22,990 nucleotides of DNA, taken from assembly GCA_028701165.1 (NCBI GenBank), contig JAQVRG010000004.1:1-22990 (forward strand). The letters are read 5' to 3'. Positions 1 through 7,578 of the stretch are shown piece by piece. Below the pieces are notes generated by a model. That model had not been told where the DNA came from, did no database searches, and saw only the letters and a program-made list of their open reading frames with translations. Source of the stretch: Eubacteriales bacterium (GTDB taxonomy: Bacteria > Bacillota > Clostridia > Christensenellales > CAG-138). Position 1 is the stretch's first letter. Every line of letters begins with the position of its first letter. Made by a program: the position numbers and the translations under genes.

Positions 1-62
1 CGTATGCAATATTTCTCTTGTATGCGACATGAAAGAAAATGGAATCGAAAACGATTTAGTTA

Positions 63-91
63 TTGACTTATGCTAATAATGATTGTATGAT
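63..91 (+). promoter_or_regulatory. Sigma-A type promoter for the DUF134 gene
   Basis: The -35 box TTGACT (63-68) is separated by 17 bases from the -10 box TATGAT (86-91). Transcription would start near 98, giving a leader of about 57 bases before the start codon at 155. The pentamer TATGC occurs at 3, 21, 69 and 111 around this promoter, which may be chance in AT-rich DNA. Confidence 0.6.
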
Positions 92-154
92 GTAAGGGAA
101 ATAATTAACATATGCTATTAAATAATGGCAATACGCCAATTACGGAGCGATACT

Positions 155-517
155 ATGGCACGACCGAGAAAATGGAAAAACGTATGCGCGCTGCCGCCGA
201 TCAACGAATTTTTAACCTATGGCGCGCCGGGAGCCCCCGTTCCTTCCCAAATCATGACGGTGGAGGAATACGAGGTCATCCGCTTAATCGATAAAGCGGA
301 TATGACGCAGGAGGAATGCGCTGTGCAGATGGGCGTATCGCGCCCTACGGTGCAGATCATCTATAACAGCGCGCGCAAGAAGCTTGCGGACTATCTTACC
401 GGCGGCGGGCGGCTGCGCATAGGCGGCGGCGATTACCGCTTATGCGAGGAACGCCACGCGCATTGCGAGCCGGAGTATTGCAGACGCTACGGCTGCCGCG
501 TTCGCAGCGGCGGCTGA
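155..517 (+). CDS. DUF134 family predicted DNA-binding protein
   Basis: This 120-residue protein matches the DUF134 family of small predicted DNA-binding proteins. The N-terminus MARPRKWK is typical of the family. Residues about 35-80 form a sigma-70 region-4-like helix-turn-helix, and the C-terminal tail carries Cys97, Cys104, Cys109 and Cys114 with His101 and His103, a plausible metal or Fe-S site. The start at 155 was chosen over an upstream ATG at 125 because GGAG at 143-146 sits at good spacing and the family N-terminus begins there. Family members often lie near genes for NifB/NifX-like iron-molybdenum cofactor proteins, but none is visible here, so the target is unknown. A regulatory role is inferred from the fold. 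Confidence 0.88.
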   Translation: MARPRKWKNVCALPPINEFLTYGAPGAPVPSQIMTVEEYEVIRLIDKADMTQEECAVQMGVSRPTVQIIYNSARKKLADYLTGGGRLRIGGGDYRLCEERHAHCEPEYCRRYGCRVRSGG

Positions 518-537
518 TCGGCACAAGGCCGGTTTTC
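517..537 (+). terminator. Possible weak terminator after the DUF134 gene
   Basis: ATCGGC (517-522) and GCCGGT (528-533) can form a six-pair stem with one G-U pair and a five-base loop. Four T residues (533-536) follow. It begins at the last base of the stop codon. The stem is short and the T run is brief, so it may be leaky. Confidence 0.35.
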
Positions 538-549
538 GCCACGGGGTGG

Positions 550-578
550 TTGCGTTCTATAGCGTTTTGTTATAAAAT
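550..578 (+). promoter_or_regulatory. Probable promoter for the GGDEF protein gene
   Basis: TTGCGT (550-555), a 17-base spacer and TAAAAT (573-578) resemble a sigma-A promoter. Transcription would start near 585, leaving a leader of about 48 bases that contains the GGAGG site at 621-625. Confidence 0.5.
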
Positions 579-632
579 ATGCTTAGTGAAATCTGTGCTT
601 AGCGATCGCATCGATTCGGCGGAGGCTGTTGG

Positions 633-2537
633 GTGAAAAACATCGCGCTATTATCGACATTTATAGCGGAAACGCACGCGCATCAAGTGATCGCGGGCAT
701 TTTACAATGCGCCGCGGAAAACGACTGCAACGTTGTGATCTATACCTGCAAAATGCAATACAATACCGCCAACAAAACCACGCTGGGCGATTATATGGTG
801 TTCGATCTGCCGGATTTCTCTCAATTTGACGGCGTGATCGTGGCAAGCTCGACCATATGGTCGGACGAGGTGACGATGGAGGTGCAGCGCCGCGTCAGGG
901 AATCCGGCGTGCCGGCCGTTAGCTTGGAGCGCATGACGCATGGCATGTATAATGTGCTTATTGACAACAAAGCCGCCATGAAGGAGCTTGTGCTGCACAT
1001 GATACGCGCGCACGGACATACGCGCATCAACTATATCGCGGGCGTAAAGGATAATGCGGAGGCGATCGCACGCTTTGAGGCTTATAGGGAGGCGCTGGAG
1101 GAAAACGGCATCCCGTACGAGCCGGAGCGCGTCTATTGGGGGGAATGGAGCAAGCTAAACGGCGAAGAGGCTGTGGAAGCCTTTATGGCCTCGGGGCTGC
1201 CCATACCCACGGCGATCATCTGTTCGAGTGACAAGAACGCGCTTGGCGCATATAACCGCCTGACGCGGGCGGGTATACGCGTGCCGGAGGATATCGCCAT
1301 CACGGGTTTTGACGACGATGCGGAGGGCATGTATCATGTGCCCGCGCTCACCTCGGTCGCCCGCATGCCGAAGCTGTCCGGCTATATGGCCTGCAAGGCG
1401 ATACTGGGGGGTATCGCGGACGCGGATATCAACGTGCCCCTGTTTATCAAAACGGAATCCGTGTTTAGGGAAAGCTGCGGCTGTAAGAACAGCCATCCCG
1501 TACAGGAGGAGCTTTTCCGCAAGCTGTATTTCCAAAATTTAGATAAGACGGAACGGCTGGAGCGCCTTACGGAGCATATGGCGCATGGCCTTACAATGGT
1601 TGAAAGCTTTGAGGATCTGAAGGATGTGCTCAAGATGCACGTGCCGGATCTTGCGTGCGATACGTTCCATTTGTTCGTGTTTGACCGCGTGCTCAAGGAA
1701 GAGGATATGGATACGCTGGAGAGAGCCGCAACCTACGACGGCAGCATCGCATTGAACTGTCACAGCGAGAAGGTGACGCTGCTGCTCGGCTTTGACAACG
1801 GCGTGTTCTGGGATAGCGCGGATATGGATATGCGCGCCTTTTTATCGTATATCAAACAGAAGAAAAAGGCGGGCTATTATGTGCTTGCCCCCATCCATTT
1901 TGCGGATCATCTGTTCGGTTACTGCATTTGCGGCAACAGCGAGCTGCAGTTGGATAGCGAAATGTTCTATACGGTCATGACGGATATTGGGAACGCCATT
2001 GAAACCATTAAAAAGCAGCAGCTCATGCAGGCGATGATCGTGAAGCTTGACAGCATGTGGGGCTACGATGCGCTGACCGGCGTTTATAACCGCGCGGGCT
2101 TTAAAAAATACGGCAGCCGCGTGTGGAATGAGAGCGTCGAGAAGAAAACCAGCCTAATGCTGCTTTTTTCCGATCTCAACGGGTTGAAAACGATCAACGA
2201 TCTGTACGGGCATGACGAAGGGGATCGCTGCATCAAGGCGCTTGCGGATGCGTTTCGCGCGCAGCGCCATCACGGCGAGGTCGTCATGCGCTACGGCGGC
2301 GATGAGTTTGTGATGATTACCGCCAATGTTTCGGAGCAGTACGCGGAAAATTACGTGAAAGCGCTTACCAAAGCGCTGGAGGATTACAATGCCTTAAAGC
2401 AGCCGCCACAGCCCGTCAGTGCGAGCTTCGGCTACTGTATGCTCTATCCCTGTGCGGACGATTCCATGGAGGACGCCATCCACGCGGCGGACGTTCGTAT
2501 GTATGAAACCAAAAAGAAAGAACGCTGCGAAAGATAG
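633..2537 (+). CDS. LacI-type sensor domain protein with GGDEF diguanylate cyclase
   Basis: This is a 634-residue cytoplasmic signalling protein. Residues 1 to about 280 resemble the periplasmic-binding-protein-like sensor domain of LacI/GalR regulators and end with the RESCGC motif often seen in that domain, but there is no N-terminal helix-turn-helix. A middle segment of about 290-470 looks GAF-like. Residues 477-634 form a GGDEF domain with metal-binding Asp514 and an intact RYGGDEF signature (GGDEF at 555-559), so synthesis of cyclic-di-GMP is likely. The usual RxxD inhibitory site reads HHGE, suggesting loss of product feedback. A GTG start is chosen because GGAGG lies seven bases upstream. 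No membrane segment is apparent, so a soluble ligand, perhaps a sugar-like compound, may control the cyclase. The ligand is not identifiable from sequence. Confidence 0.88.
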   Translation: MKNIALLSTFIAETHAHQVIAGILQCAAENDCNVVIYTCKMQYNTANKTTLGDYMVFDLPDFSQFDGVIVASSTIWSDEVTMEVQRRVRESGVPAVSLERMTHGMYNVLIDNKAAMKELVLHMIRAHGHTRINYIAGVKDNAEAIARFEAYREALEENGIPYEPERVYWGEWSKLNGEEAVEAFMASGLPIPTAIICSSDKNALGAYNRLTRAGIRVPEDIAITGFDDDAEGMYHVPALTSVARMPKLSGYMACKAILGGIADADINVPLFIKTESVFRESCGCKNSHPVQEELFRKLYFQNLDKTERLERLTEHMAHGLTMVESFEDLKDVLKMHVPDLACDTFHLFVFDRVLKEEDMDTLERAATYDGSIALNCHSEKVTLLLGFDNGVFWDSADMDMRAFLSYIKQKKKAGYYVLAPIHFADHLFGYCICGNSELQLDSEMFYTVMTDIGNAIETIKKQQLMQAMIVKLDSMWGYDALTGVYNRAGFKKYGSRVWNESVEKKTSLMLLFSDLNGLKTINDLYGHDEGDRCIKALADAFRAQRHHGEVVMRYGGDEFVMITANVSEQYAENYVKALTKALEDYNALKQPPQPVSASFGYCMLYPCADDSMEDAIHAADVRMYETKKKERCER

Positions 2538-2542
2538 CAGCG
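2508..2542 (-). terminator. Likely terminator for the penicillin-binding protein gene
   Basis: Read on the minus strand, CGCTGC and GCAGCG (2537-2542 and 2523-2528) form a six-pair stem with an eight-base loop. A T-rich stretch interrupted by C follows. The hairpin lies inside the 3' end of the convergent GGDEF gene. Confidence 0.5.
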
Positions 2543-4675
2543 CTACATATCCAATAACGGCCTTGCGATTTCAAATTTGATCGAGGTAAGCTCGGCGTCG
2601 CCGGTGGGGATCTCCGCCATGACGAGGACGAGCCTTGCGTCCTTTTCTTCAACGCCCGTTCGATACCCCACAAACCAAGATATTTCACGGCTCTTATCAT
2701 TGCCGATTTCCGCCGTGCCGGTTTTGGCGGCCACCTTGCAGCCGCGCACCTTGAGATTGCGCCCCGTGCCGTTGATGGTAGGGTCTACCACATCCTCCAG
2801 CATGGGCGTAAGCGTCATGATGGCGTCGGAGGATATAACGTCGTATTTCCATGTGCGGCTTTCCTCGCGCGATACGGCACGATAAAGAAAACCGTCCTCC
2901 TCATACATGCCCTCGATCATACGCGGCACGGGGATATCGCCCGCGTTTGCAAAGGCGCTGAACATGGCGGCAAGCTGCAAGGGCGCGGTCAGTATTTCGC
3001 CCTGTCCATAACCGCTGTCGGCCAAAAGCTTGTAGTTGATCTCGGTTTCCTCGTTGATCAGCTGCGGCTCTGCAACGGCGATATCGAAGGGGATGGCTTC
3101 GGTAAAGCCGATATTTTCCATATAATCGCGGAAGCGATCCCAGCCAAGCAGCAGCGCGGCGTTTGCAAAGAAAATGTTGTCCGAATGGATCAGCGCCTTG
3201 CGCATATTGAGCGGACCCGCGATGGGGTAATTGATATGCGTGCGCTTGATGGGCGTCCAGATCCAATTCCCGTATTCCTCGGGCGTCCAATAATCCTTTT
3301 CGATTTGCCTGTCGTCAAAGGCATAGTCCGGCGTGAGCACGGCGCTGTCAAGCGACGCGGCGGCCGTGAAAGCCTTCATGGTGGAGCCGGGGGGATACAG
3401 ACCCTGCGTGACGCGGTTGATCAGCGGCTTGTTCGGCTGTTCGAGAAGCTTGTTGTAGTCGGTCTTGCTGATGCCGCGGGCAAAGAGGTTCAGATCATAG
3501 GACGGGTAGGAAGCCATAGCGTCGATCGTGCCCGTAATGGGATTCATCACCACGACCGCGCCGGCGGTGGTATCGCCGTATAGGGCAAGGTCGAGCAGCT
3601 CCTCAAGCTCCTCCTGCAAGTCGATATCGACGGTCAGGTTGATGTCGCTGCCGTTCTTGGCAGGGATTTCATAAAAGGTACGCCGGTTGTTGCCTTCGGC
3701 GGTGCGTATATAGATGATCTCGCCCTCCTGCCCGCGCAGGACGGATTCGTATTGACGCTCCAAGCCAAGGCGTCCTACGAGTGAATCCGTGTTGTAGGGC
3801 GTCTGCCCGTCGGGCAGGGCGGCGTTGAGAGCTTCGAGCTGCGACTCCTCCACGGGGCCAACATAGCCGATGATATGCGCCATCAGGCTGCCGTAGGGGT
3901 ACTCGCGCTGCGTGCCGTAGTTGCCGTAGTCCACGCCGATGCCGTCCACGGATAAAAGCTGCTGCTCTGTGGATTCCTCAAATTCGTCCGTATAATAGGT
4001 TTTGAGTACGGCCATATCGTTATATTCTTTTTCAAGCGCCTTGCGAAGCTTGTCCGGATTCATATCCAAAAGACGCGCGGTCTGCGCGACGAAAAGCTCT
4101 GTGTCCTTTATTTTGGAAGGCACGGCGTAAACGGTGATGGTTCCGGCGGTCATGGCGAGCACCGTGTTTCCCGCCATGATCTCGCCGCGCGCGGCGGGCA
4201 CGGAAGCCTTTCGCACCGTGTCGCCCCAGCGCATGTCCGCAAAGATCATGCCGGGCGACCATTCGATGAACCACCGGCCGTCCTCGCGTATAAGGATGAC
4301 GCTGCAATGCTCTGTAAAATCCCCAAGCAGCGACGAATGATACAGGATATCATAGCTGCCCTTGGAAATGATTTCCCCTTCCTCCAGCGTGACGTTGCCG
4401 TATTCCACGGCGGTAATACCCAGCACCTCCGCAATGCCCTTGTATTTTTGCACGAAGGCCTCCAGCGTGATGCGCCCGTCCGTTTCCGTATCGGTTACAT
4501 TCTGTACGTCGGAGGCGAGAAGGTCGTAAGCCGCGCCGTATTCCCCGTTTTGGATGTGCGAAAAATAGGCGTCCATGACCGCTTGGCAGGAGGATGTGCG
4601 TATACCGCAGCCGCCAAGCGACGTCAAAAGTATGACGACGCACAACAACGCGCAGGTTGTCCTTTTCGCTTCCAT
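2543..4675 (-). CDS. MecA-type class B penicillin-binding protein, putative lipoprotein
   Basis: This 710-residue D,D-transpeptidase cross-links peptidoglycan outside the membrane. The N-terminal stretch is a lipoprotein signal with the lipobox LGGC and lipidation site Cys23. Residues about 29-145 match the NTF2-like MecA N-terminal domain, about 155-340 the PBP dimerisation domain and about 365-705 the transpeptidase. The three active-site motifs are present: STMK with nucleophile Ser431, SDN at 498-500 and KTG at 651-653. The architecture is that of Bacillus PBP3 and staphylococcal PBP2a; beta-lactam resistance cannot be inferred from that alone. Its relatives usually have a membrane anchor, so the lipobox is a notable alternative. 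It is transcribed divergently from the YabE-like gene, and both act on the cell wall. No ribosome binding site precedes the ATG. Confidence 0.93.
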   Translation of the reverse strand: MEAKRTTCALLCVVILLTSLGGCGIRTSSCQAVMDAYFSHIQNGEYGAAYDLLASDVQNVTDTETDGRITLEAFVQKYKGIAEVLGITAVEYGNVTLEEGEIISKGSYDILYHSSLLGDFTEHCSVILIREDGRWFIEWSPGMIFADMRWGDTVRKASVPAARGEIMAGNTVLAMTAGTITVYAVPSKIKDTELFVAQTARLLDMNPDKLRKALEKEYNDMAVLKTYYTDEFEESTEQQLLSVDGIGVDYGNYGTQREYPYGSLMAHIIGYVGPVEESQLEALNAALPDGQTPYNTDSLVGRLGLERQYESVLRGQEGEIIYIRTAEGNNRRTFYEIPAKNGSDINLTVDIDLQEELEELLDLALYGDTTAGAVVVMNPITGTIDAMASYPSYDLNLFARGISKTDYNKLLEQPNKPLINRVTQGLYPPGSTMKAFTAAASLDSAVLTPDYAFDDRQIEKDYWTPEEYGNWIWTPIKRTHINYPIAGPLNMRKALIHSDNIFFANAALLLGWDRFRDYMENIGFTEAIPFDIAVAEPQLINEETEINYKLLADSGYGQGEILTAPLQLAAMFSAFANAGDIPVPRMIEGMYEEDGFLYRAVSREESRTWKYDVISSDAIMTLTPMLEDVVDPTINGTGRNLKVRGCKVAAKTGTAEIGNDKSREISWFVGYRTGVEEKDARLVLVMAEIPTGDAELTSIKFEIARPLLDM

Positions 4676-4684
4676 ATGTAACTT

Positions 4685-4713
4685 ATTATACCTTGCCGCG
4701 CGGTTTCTGTAAA
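4685..4713 (-). promoter_or_regulatory. Strong promoter for the penicillin-binding protein gene
   Basis: On the minus strand, TTTACA (4708-4713), a 17-base spacer and a perfect TATAAT (4685-4690) form a sigma-A promoter. The expected start of transcription is 4677-4680, only two to five bases before the ATG at 4675. The nine bases between the -10 box and the ATG contain no ribosome binding site, so the message would be leaderless. Confidence 0.75.
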
Positions 4714-4744
4714 CGGCGGCGCGGGCTTTGTCACATGACGTTCA

Positions 4745-4773
4745 TTGACATATGGGGGCGCATTCGGTAAAAT
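4745..4773 (+). promoter_or_regulatory. Strong promoter for the YabE-like gene
   Basis: A perfect TTGACA (4745-4750), a 17-base spacer and TAAAAT (4768-4773) form a sigma-A promoter. The predicted transcription start, near 4780, falls about two bases before the ATG at 4782. The ATG at 4752 lies inside the promoter spacer and is therefore an unlikely start. Confidence 0.75.
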
Positions 4774-4781
4774 ATACGGGC

Positions 4782-5852
4782 ATGGACGTGATCAAAATGC
4801 GACCCTCGGGACGAGGAAATTTTATACGGGATCATGAATGGATCGTCGTGCTTATACTGGCGCTGCTTGCGTCCGCTTCGGTCTGTTGGTGCGTTTTTAC
4901 GTTTTTACAGCCCGACGGAAGGATCGGCGTTACGCTTGACGACGGCGGCCGTGTTGCGCGTTTGCGCGTGCAGCCCTGCACGGTGGAAGAGCTTCTTACG
5001 CAAACCGGTACGGCGCTTGCCGCATCCGATATCGTTACCCCTGCGTCCGATACGCCTTTGCAGGACGGCGATGCTGTTCATATTACACGCGCTTTCCCCG
5101 TGGCGGTGGCCTCGGGCGGCACGGTACGCGTGCTGCATATGGCCGAGGGTACGGTGGGCGAGGCGCTGACCCAAGCGCAGGTGCATTATGACGTGGACGA
5201 CGAGCTTTCCCATCTTGCCTTTGCCGATGTAACGGCGGGCATGCGCATTACGCATACCAGCGTGGAGGAAAAATACACCTCCACCAACAAAACGCTCTAT
5301 TTTCAAGATAAAACCGTGAAGGACGATTCATGGTACACGGAAAAAAAGGAAGTGGAGCAGGACGGGAAAAACGGCAGTAAGCAGGTTACGCAGCGCATTA
5401 CGACCAAGAACGGCGTGGAGGTATCCCGCGAGGTCGTCGATCAGGTGGTGTTGGAGCCCGCGGTGGATCGCATCACGCGCGTGGGCACCAAGATCCATTA
5501 TCAAACGCATTATCAAGGCGAGACAAGGCTTTATAAGCCGGCGCCCAAGGCGGGCGAGGACGGCTGGACCAAGATGGAGGTCTATCGCGTGACCGCCTAC
5601 TGCACGGGCAGCCGCACGGCTACCGGCACGCGGCCTAAGCTTGGCTGTATCGCCGTAAATCCCAAGCTTATTCCCTATGGCAGCCAAATCTACATCAAGG
5701 GCTACGGATACGGTACGGCGCAGGATACGGGCGCGTTCCGGAACTATGCGTCACCCAAGAACAACGCGATCGACCTGTGGTTCAATACCGAAAGCGAAGC
5801 GCGCAGGTTCGGCTCCAAGTATAACGTGACCATACTGGTCAAACTGAAATAA
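4782..5852 (+). CDS. yabE: YabE-like cell-wall protein with DUF348, G5 and 3D domains
   Basis: The 356-residue protein is a membrane-anchored, surface-exposed cell-wall factor like Bacillus YabE, related in architecture to resuscitation-promoting factors. A transmembrane segment spans about 20-42. It is followed by two DUF348 repeats (about 46-105 and 112-158), a G5 domain (about 158-237) and a C-terminal 3D domain (about 266-356) of the type found in MltA-like lytic transglycosylases. Of the three aspartates that name the 3D domain, Asp315 (DTG) and Asp331 (IDLWF) are present, but the first is Asn293 (AVNP). The DTG loop is also longer than usual. The start at 4782 fits the promoter; 4797 is an alternative, and neither has a good ribosome binding site. 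rsmA follows after nine bases, as in the yabE-ksgA region of Bacillus but without rnmV. Confidence 0.85.
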   Translation: MDVIKMRPSGRGNFIRDHEWIVVLILALLASASVCWCVFTFLQPDGRIGVTLDDGGRVARLRVQPCTVEELLTQTGTALAASDIVTPASDTPLQDGDAVHITRAFPVAVASGGTVRVLHMAEGTVGEALTQAQVHYDVDDELSHLAFADVTAGMRITHTSVEEKYTSTNKTLYFQDKTVKDDSWYTEKKEVEQDGKNGSKQVTQRITTKNGVEVSREVVDQVVLEPAVDRITRVGTKIHYQTHYQGETRLYKPAPKAGEDGWTKMEVYRVTAYCTGSRTATGTRPKLGCIAVNPKLIPYGSQIYIKGYGYGTAQDTGAFRNYASPKNNAIDLWFNTESEARRFGSKYNVTILVKLK

Positions 5853-5861
5853 CGGGCACGC

Positions 5862-6674
5862 ATGAGAAAAGACCGGATCGAACAACTGCAGTCTATGCTG
5901 GATAGCCTAAGCCTCATGCCCAACAAGGCGCTGGGGCAGAATTTTTTGGTGGACGACGTTGCAATCAGCCGCATACTGGATGCGGCCGACGTGCGTGGTC
6001 AAGCCGTGCTGGAGATCGGCCCCGGCGCGGGCGCGCTTACAGAGGGGCTTTTGCAAAGGGCGAAGACCGTTGCGGCGGTGGAGATCGACGCGCGGATGTG
6101 CGCGCTTTTGCGGGCGCGCTTTGGCAACGCGCTTTTATTGTATAACGAGGATTTTCTCAAGACGGATCTGTCCGCGATCCATCGGGCGCTATGCGGCGGC
6201 GCTTTTTGCGTAACGGGCAATCTGCCCTACTATATCACAACGCCTGTCTGCATGCGCCTGCTTACGAGCGAGCTGCCCATTTCGCGCATGACGCTGATGG
6301 TGCAGCAGGAGGCTGCGGTGCGCTTTTTCGCGCTGCCCGGCGCGCGCGTATACGGCCCCATGTCGGTACTGACGCAAGTCTATTATACGCCGTCGCGCGT
6401 GATGGAGCTGTCGCCCGAGAGCTATTATCCGCAGCCGGACGTCAACTCGTCCGTGGTGACGCTTTTGCGAAACGCGCAGCCGTTTCTTTCCAACCTTGCG
6501 TCCCTTCTCAAGGCGTGCTTTGCTATGCGACGCAAGACCATAGCCAACAATCTAAAAGGCTACGGCGGCAAACAGCCCGCTATGGACGCGCTCGCCGCTT
6601 GCGGCATAGCGCCCGCCGCGCGGGCGGAAACGCTTGCGCCGGAGCAATTTGTACAGCTTTGCGAACAGCTATAA
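5862..6674 (+). CDS. rsmA: 16S rRNA dimethyladenosine transferase RsmA (KsgA)
   Basis: The 270-residue enzyme uses S-adenosylmethionine to dimethylate two adjacent adenines in the 3' terminal helix of 16S rRNA during small-subunit assembly. Visible signatures are LGQNFLVD (24-31), the SAM-binding EIGPGAGALT (51-60), the catalytic NLPYYIT (120-126) and the C-terminal MRRKTIANNL. Length is normal for the family. Only nine bases separate it from the YabE-like gene and no good ribosome binding site is seen, so it is probably translated from the same message. Its 3' end overlaps the convergent M14 peptidase gene by six bases, with the two stop codons adjacent. Confidence 0.96.
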   Translation: MRKDRIEQLQSMLDSLSLMPNKALGQNFLVDDVAISRILDAADVRGQAVLEIGPGAGALTEGLLQRAKTVAAVEIDARMCALLRARFGNALLLYNEDFLKTDLSAIHRALCGGAFCVTGNLPYYITTPVCMRLLTSELPISRMTLMVQQEAAVRFFALPGARVYGPMSVLTQVYYTPSRVMELSPESYYPQPDVNSSVVTLLRNAQPFLSNLASLLKACFAMRRKTIANNLKGYGGKQPAMDALAACGIAPAARAETLAPEQFVQLCEQL

Positions 6675-7577
6675 TTCGATGGCCGACAGCAGCGCCGTTG
6701 TGATCAGCGGCGCGTTTTTTTCGTACATATCGTCAAGCTGGGAAAGCGGGAGCGGATTTTGTCCCCGCCCCGCTTCCACGGTATAGCCCGGCCGGTCAAA
6801 CGCTTGTATGAACCAGTCCTTGTAGCCGGCAAAGGCGGAGGCGTAAGGGGTATCTTCCAGCGCGTAGCCGGAGGCTTCGGCGAGCGCGCGCCCTATACGC
6901 GCGGCGGCTATGGGATCGCGTTCGCCGTAGCGCCAATAGATGACCTCGCCCTGCGTGTGATAAGCGAGGATCAGCCGAAAATCCTTGGCGCGGGTAAAGT
7001 CGTACACAGCGCGGCTTTCGGGAGCGCTAAGCGGCGCAGAACCCACATAATCCCGTGGACCCGGGCCTGTGACGCCCTGCGCTGCCTTGATTTCCCGCGC
7101 CGTATCCCAGCCTGCCGGATAATTAAGATTGAGATCCGTACCCGTCGCGTTCGCTTTCCACCCTTCCGGAAAGGGTACGTTGGGCTGGGTTTGGGCAAGC
7201 TGCCTCGCGGCTGCCATCACGTCGGGCGAAGCCTGCGCGTTGGCGATATCCATGCCGTCCGGATCGACCAGCGGCGTTAGAAACAGCGTCGTATTATAAA
7301 AAAGATCGCTTGCTGGCGTACCGCTTATCGCGTCGCCCGTCTGCGTGGCGCGCGCGTAGGCTTCCAAATAGCGAAGCACCAGCAAAGAGGTGATCCATTC
7401 GTTGCCGTGGTGGGCGGCGTTGATATAAACCTGCTTTTCTCCTCTACCCATCGAAAGCGTGAAAAGGGCGCGTCCCAACACGCTGTAGCCGATGGTTTGC
7501 AGCCCCACAAAGGAATACTCGTTGGCAAGGCGCGCGGTGCGCGCGAGAATATCGGCGGCGCGTATCGTTTCTGCCAT
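6669..7577 (-). CDS. M14 family zinc carboxypeptidase, gamma-D-glutamyl-diamino-acid endopeptidase type
   Basis: This is a 302-residue M14 metallopeptidase. Zinc ligands are His57 and Glu60 in HHGNE and His207 in LAYHTQG; the general base is Glu268 in YTVEAGRG. The motif DLNLNYP replaces the DLNRNF of true carboxypeptidases, losing the arginine that binds a free C-terminal carboxylate. That fits the branch that cleaves gamma-D-glutamyl-diaminopimelate bonds in cell-wall peptides. No signal peptide or LysM domain is present, so it could act in the cytoplasm on recycled muropeptides or be released inside a developing spore; this is inference. Its ATG follows the stop codon of the Myb/RsfA-like gene by one base and lacks a strong ribosome binding site, indicating translational coupling. 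Confidence 0.88.
   Translation of the reverse strand: MAETIRAADILARTARLANEYSFVGLQTIGYSVLGRALFTLSMGRGEKQVYINAAHHGNEWITSLLVLRYLEAYARATQTGDAISGTPASDLFYNTTLFLTPLVDPDGMDIANAQASPDVMAAARQLAQTQPNVPFPEGWKANATGTDLNLNYPAGWDTAREIKAAQGVTGPGPRDYVGSAPLSAPESRAVYDFTRAKDFRLILAYHTQGEVIYWRYGERDPIAAARIGRALAEASGYALEDTPYASAFAGYKDWFIQAFDRPGYTVEAGRGQNPLPLSQLDDMYEKNAPLITTALLSAIEL
6692..6721 (+). terminator. Rho-independent terminator for the yabE-rsmA operon, inside the opposite gene
   Basis: GCGCCG (6692-6697) and CGGCGC (6708-6713) form a six-pair GC stem with a ten-base loop. Seven T residues follow (6715-6721). It begins 18 bases after the rsmA stop and lies wholly within the convergent peptidase coding sequence, where the same bases encode its last residues. 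Confidence 0.75.
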
Positions 7578-7578
7578 A

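Noticed and set aside
4752..4781. Upstream ATG at 4752 as start of the YabE-like protein
   Set aside because: It lies between the -35 and -10 boxes of the promoter and has no ribosome binding site.
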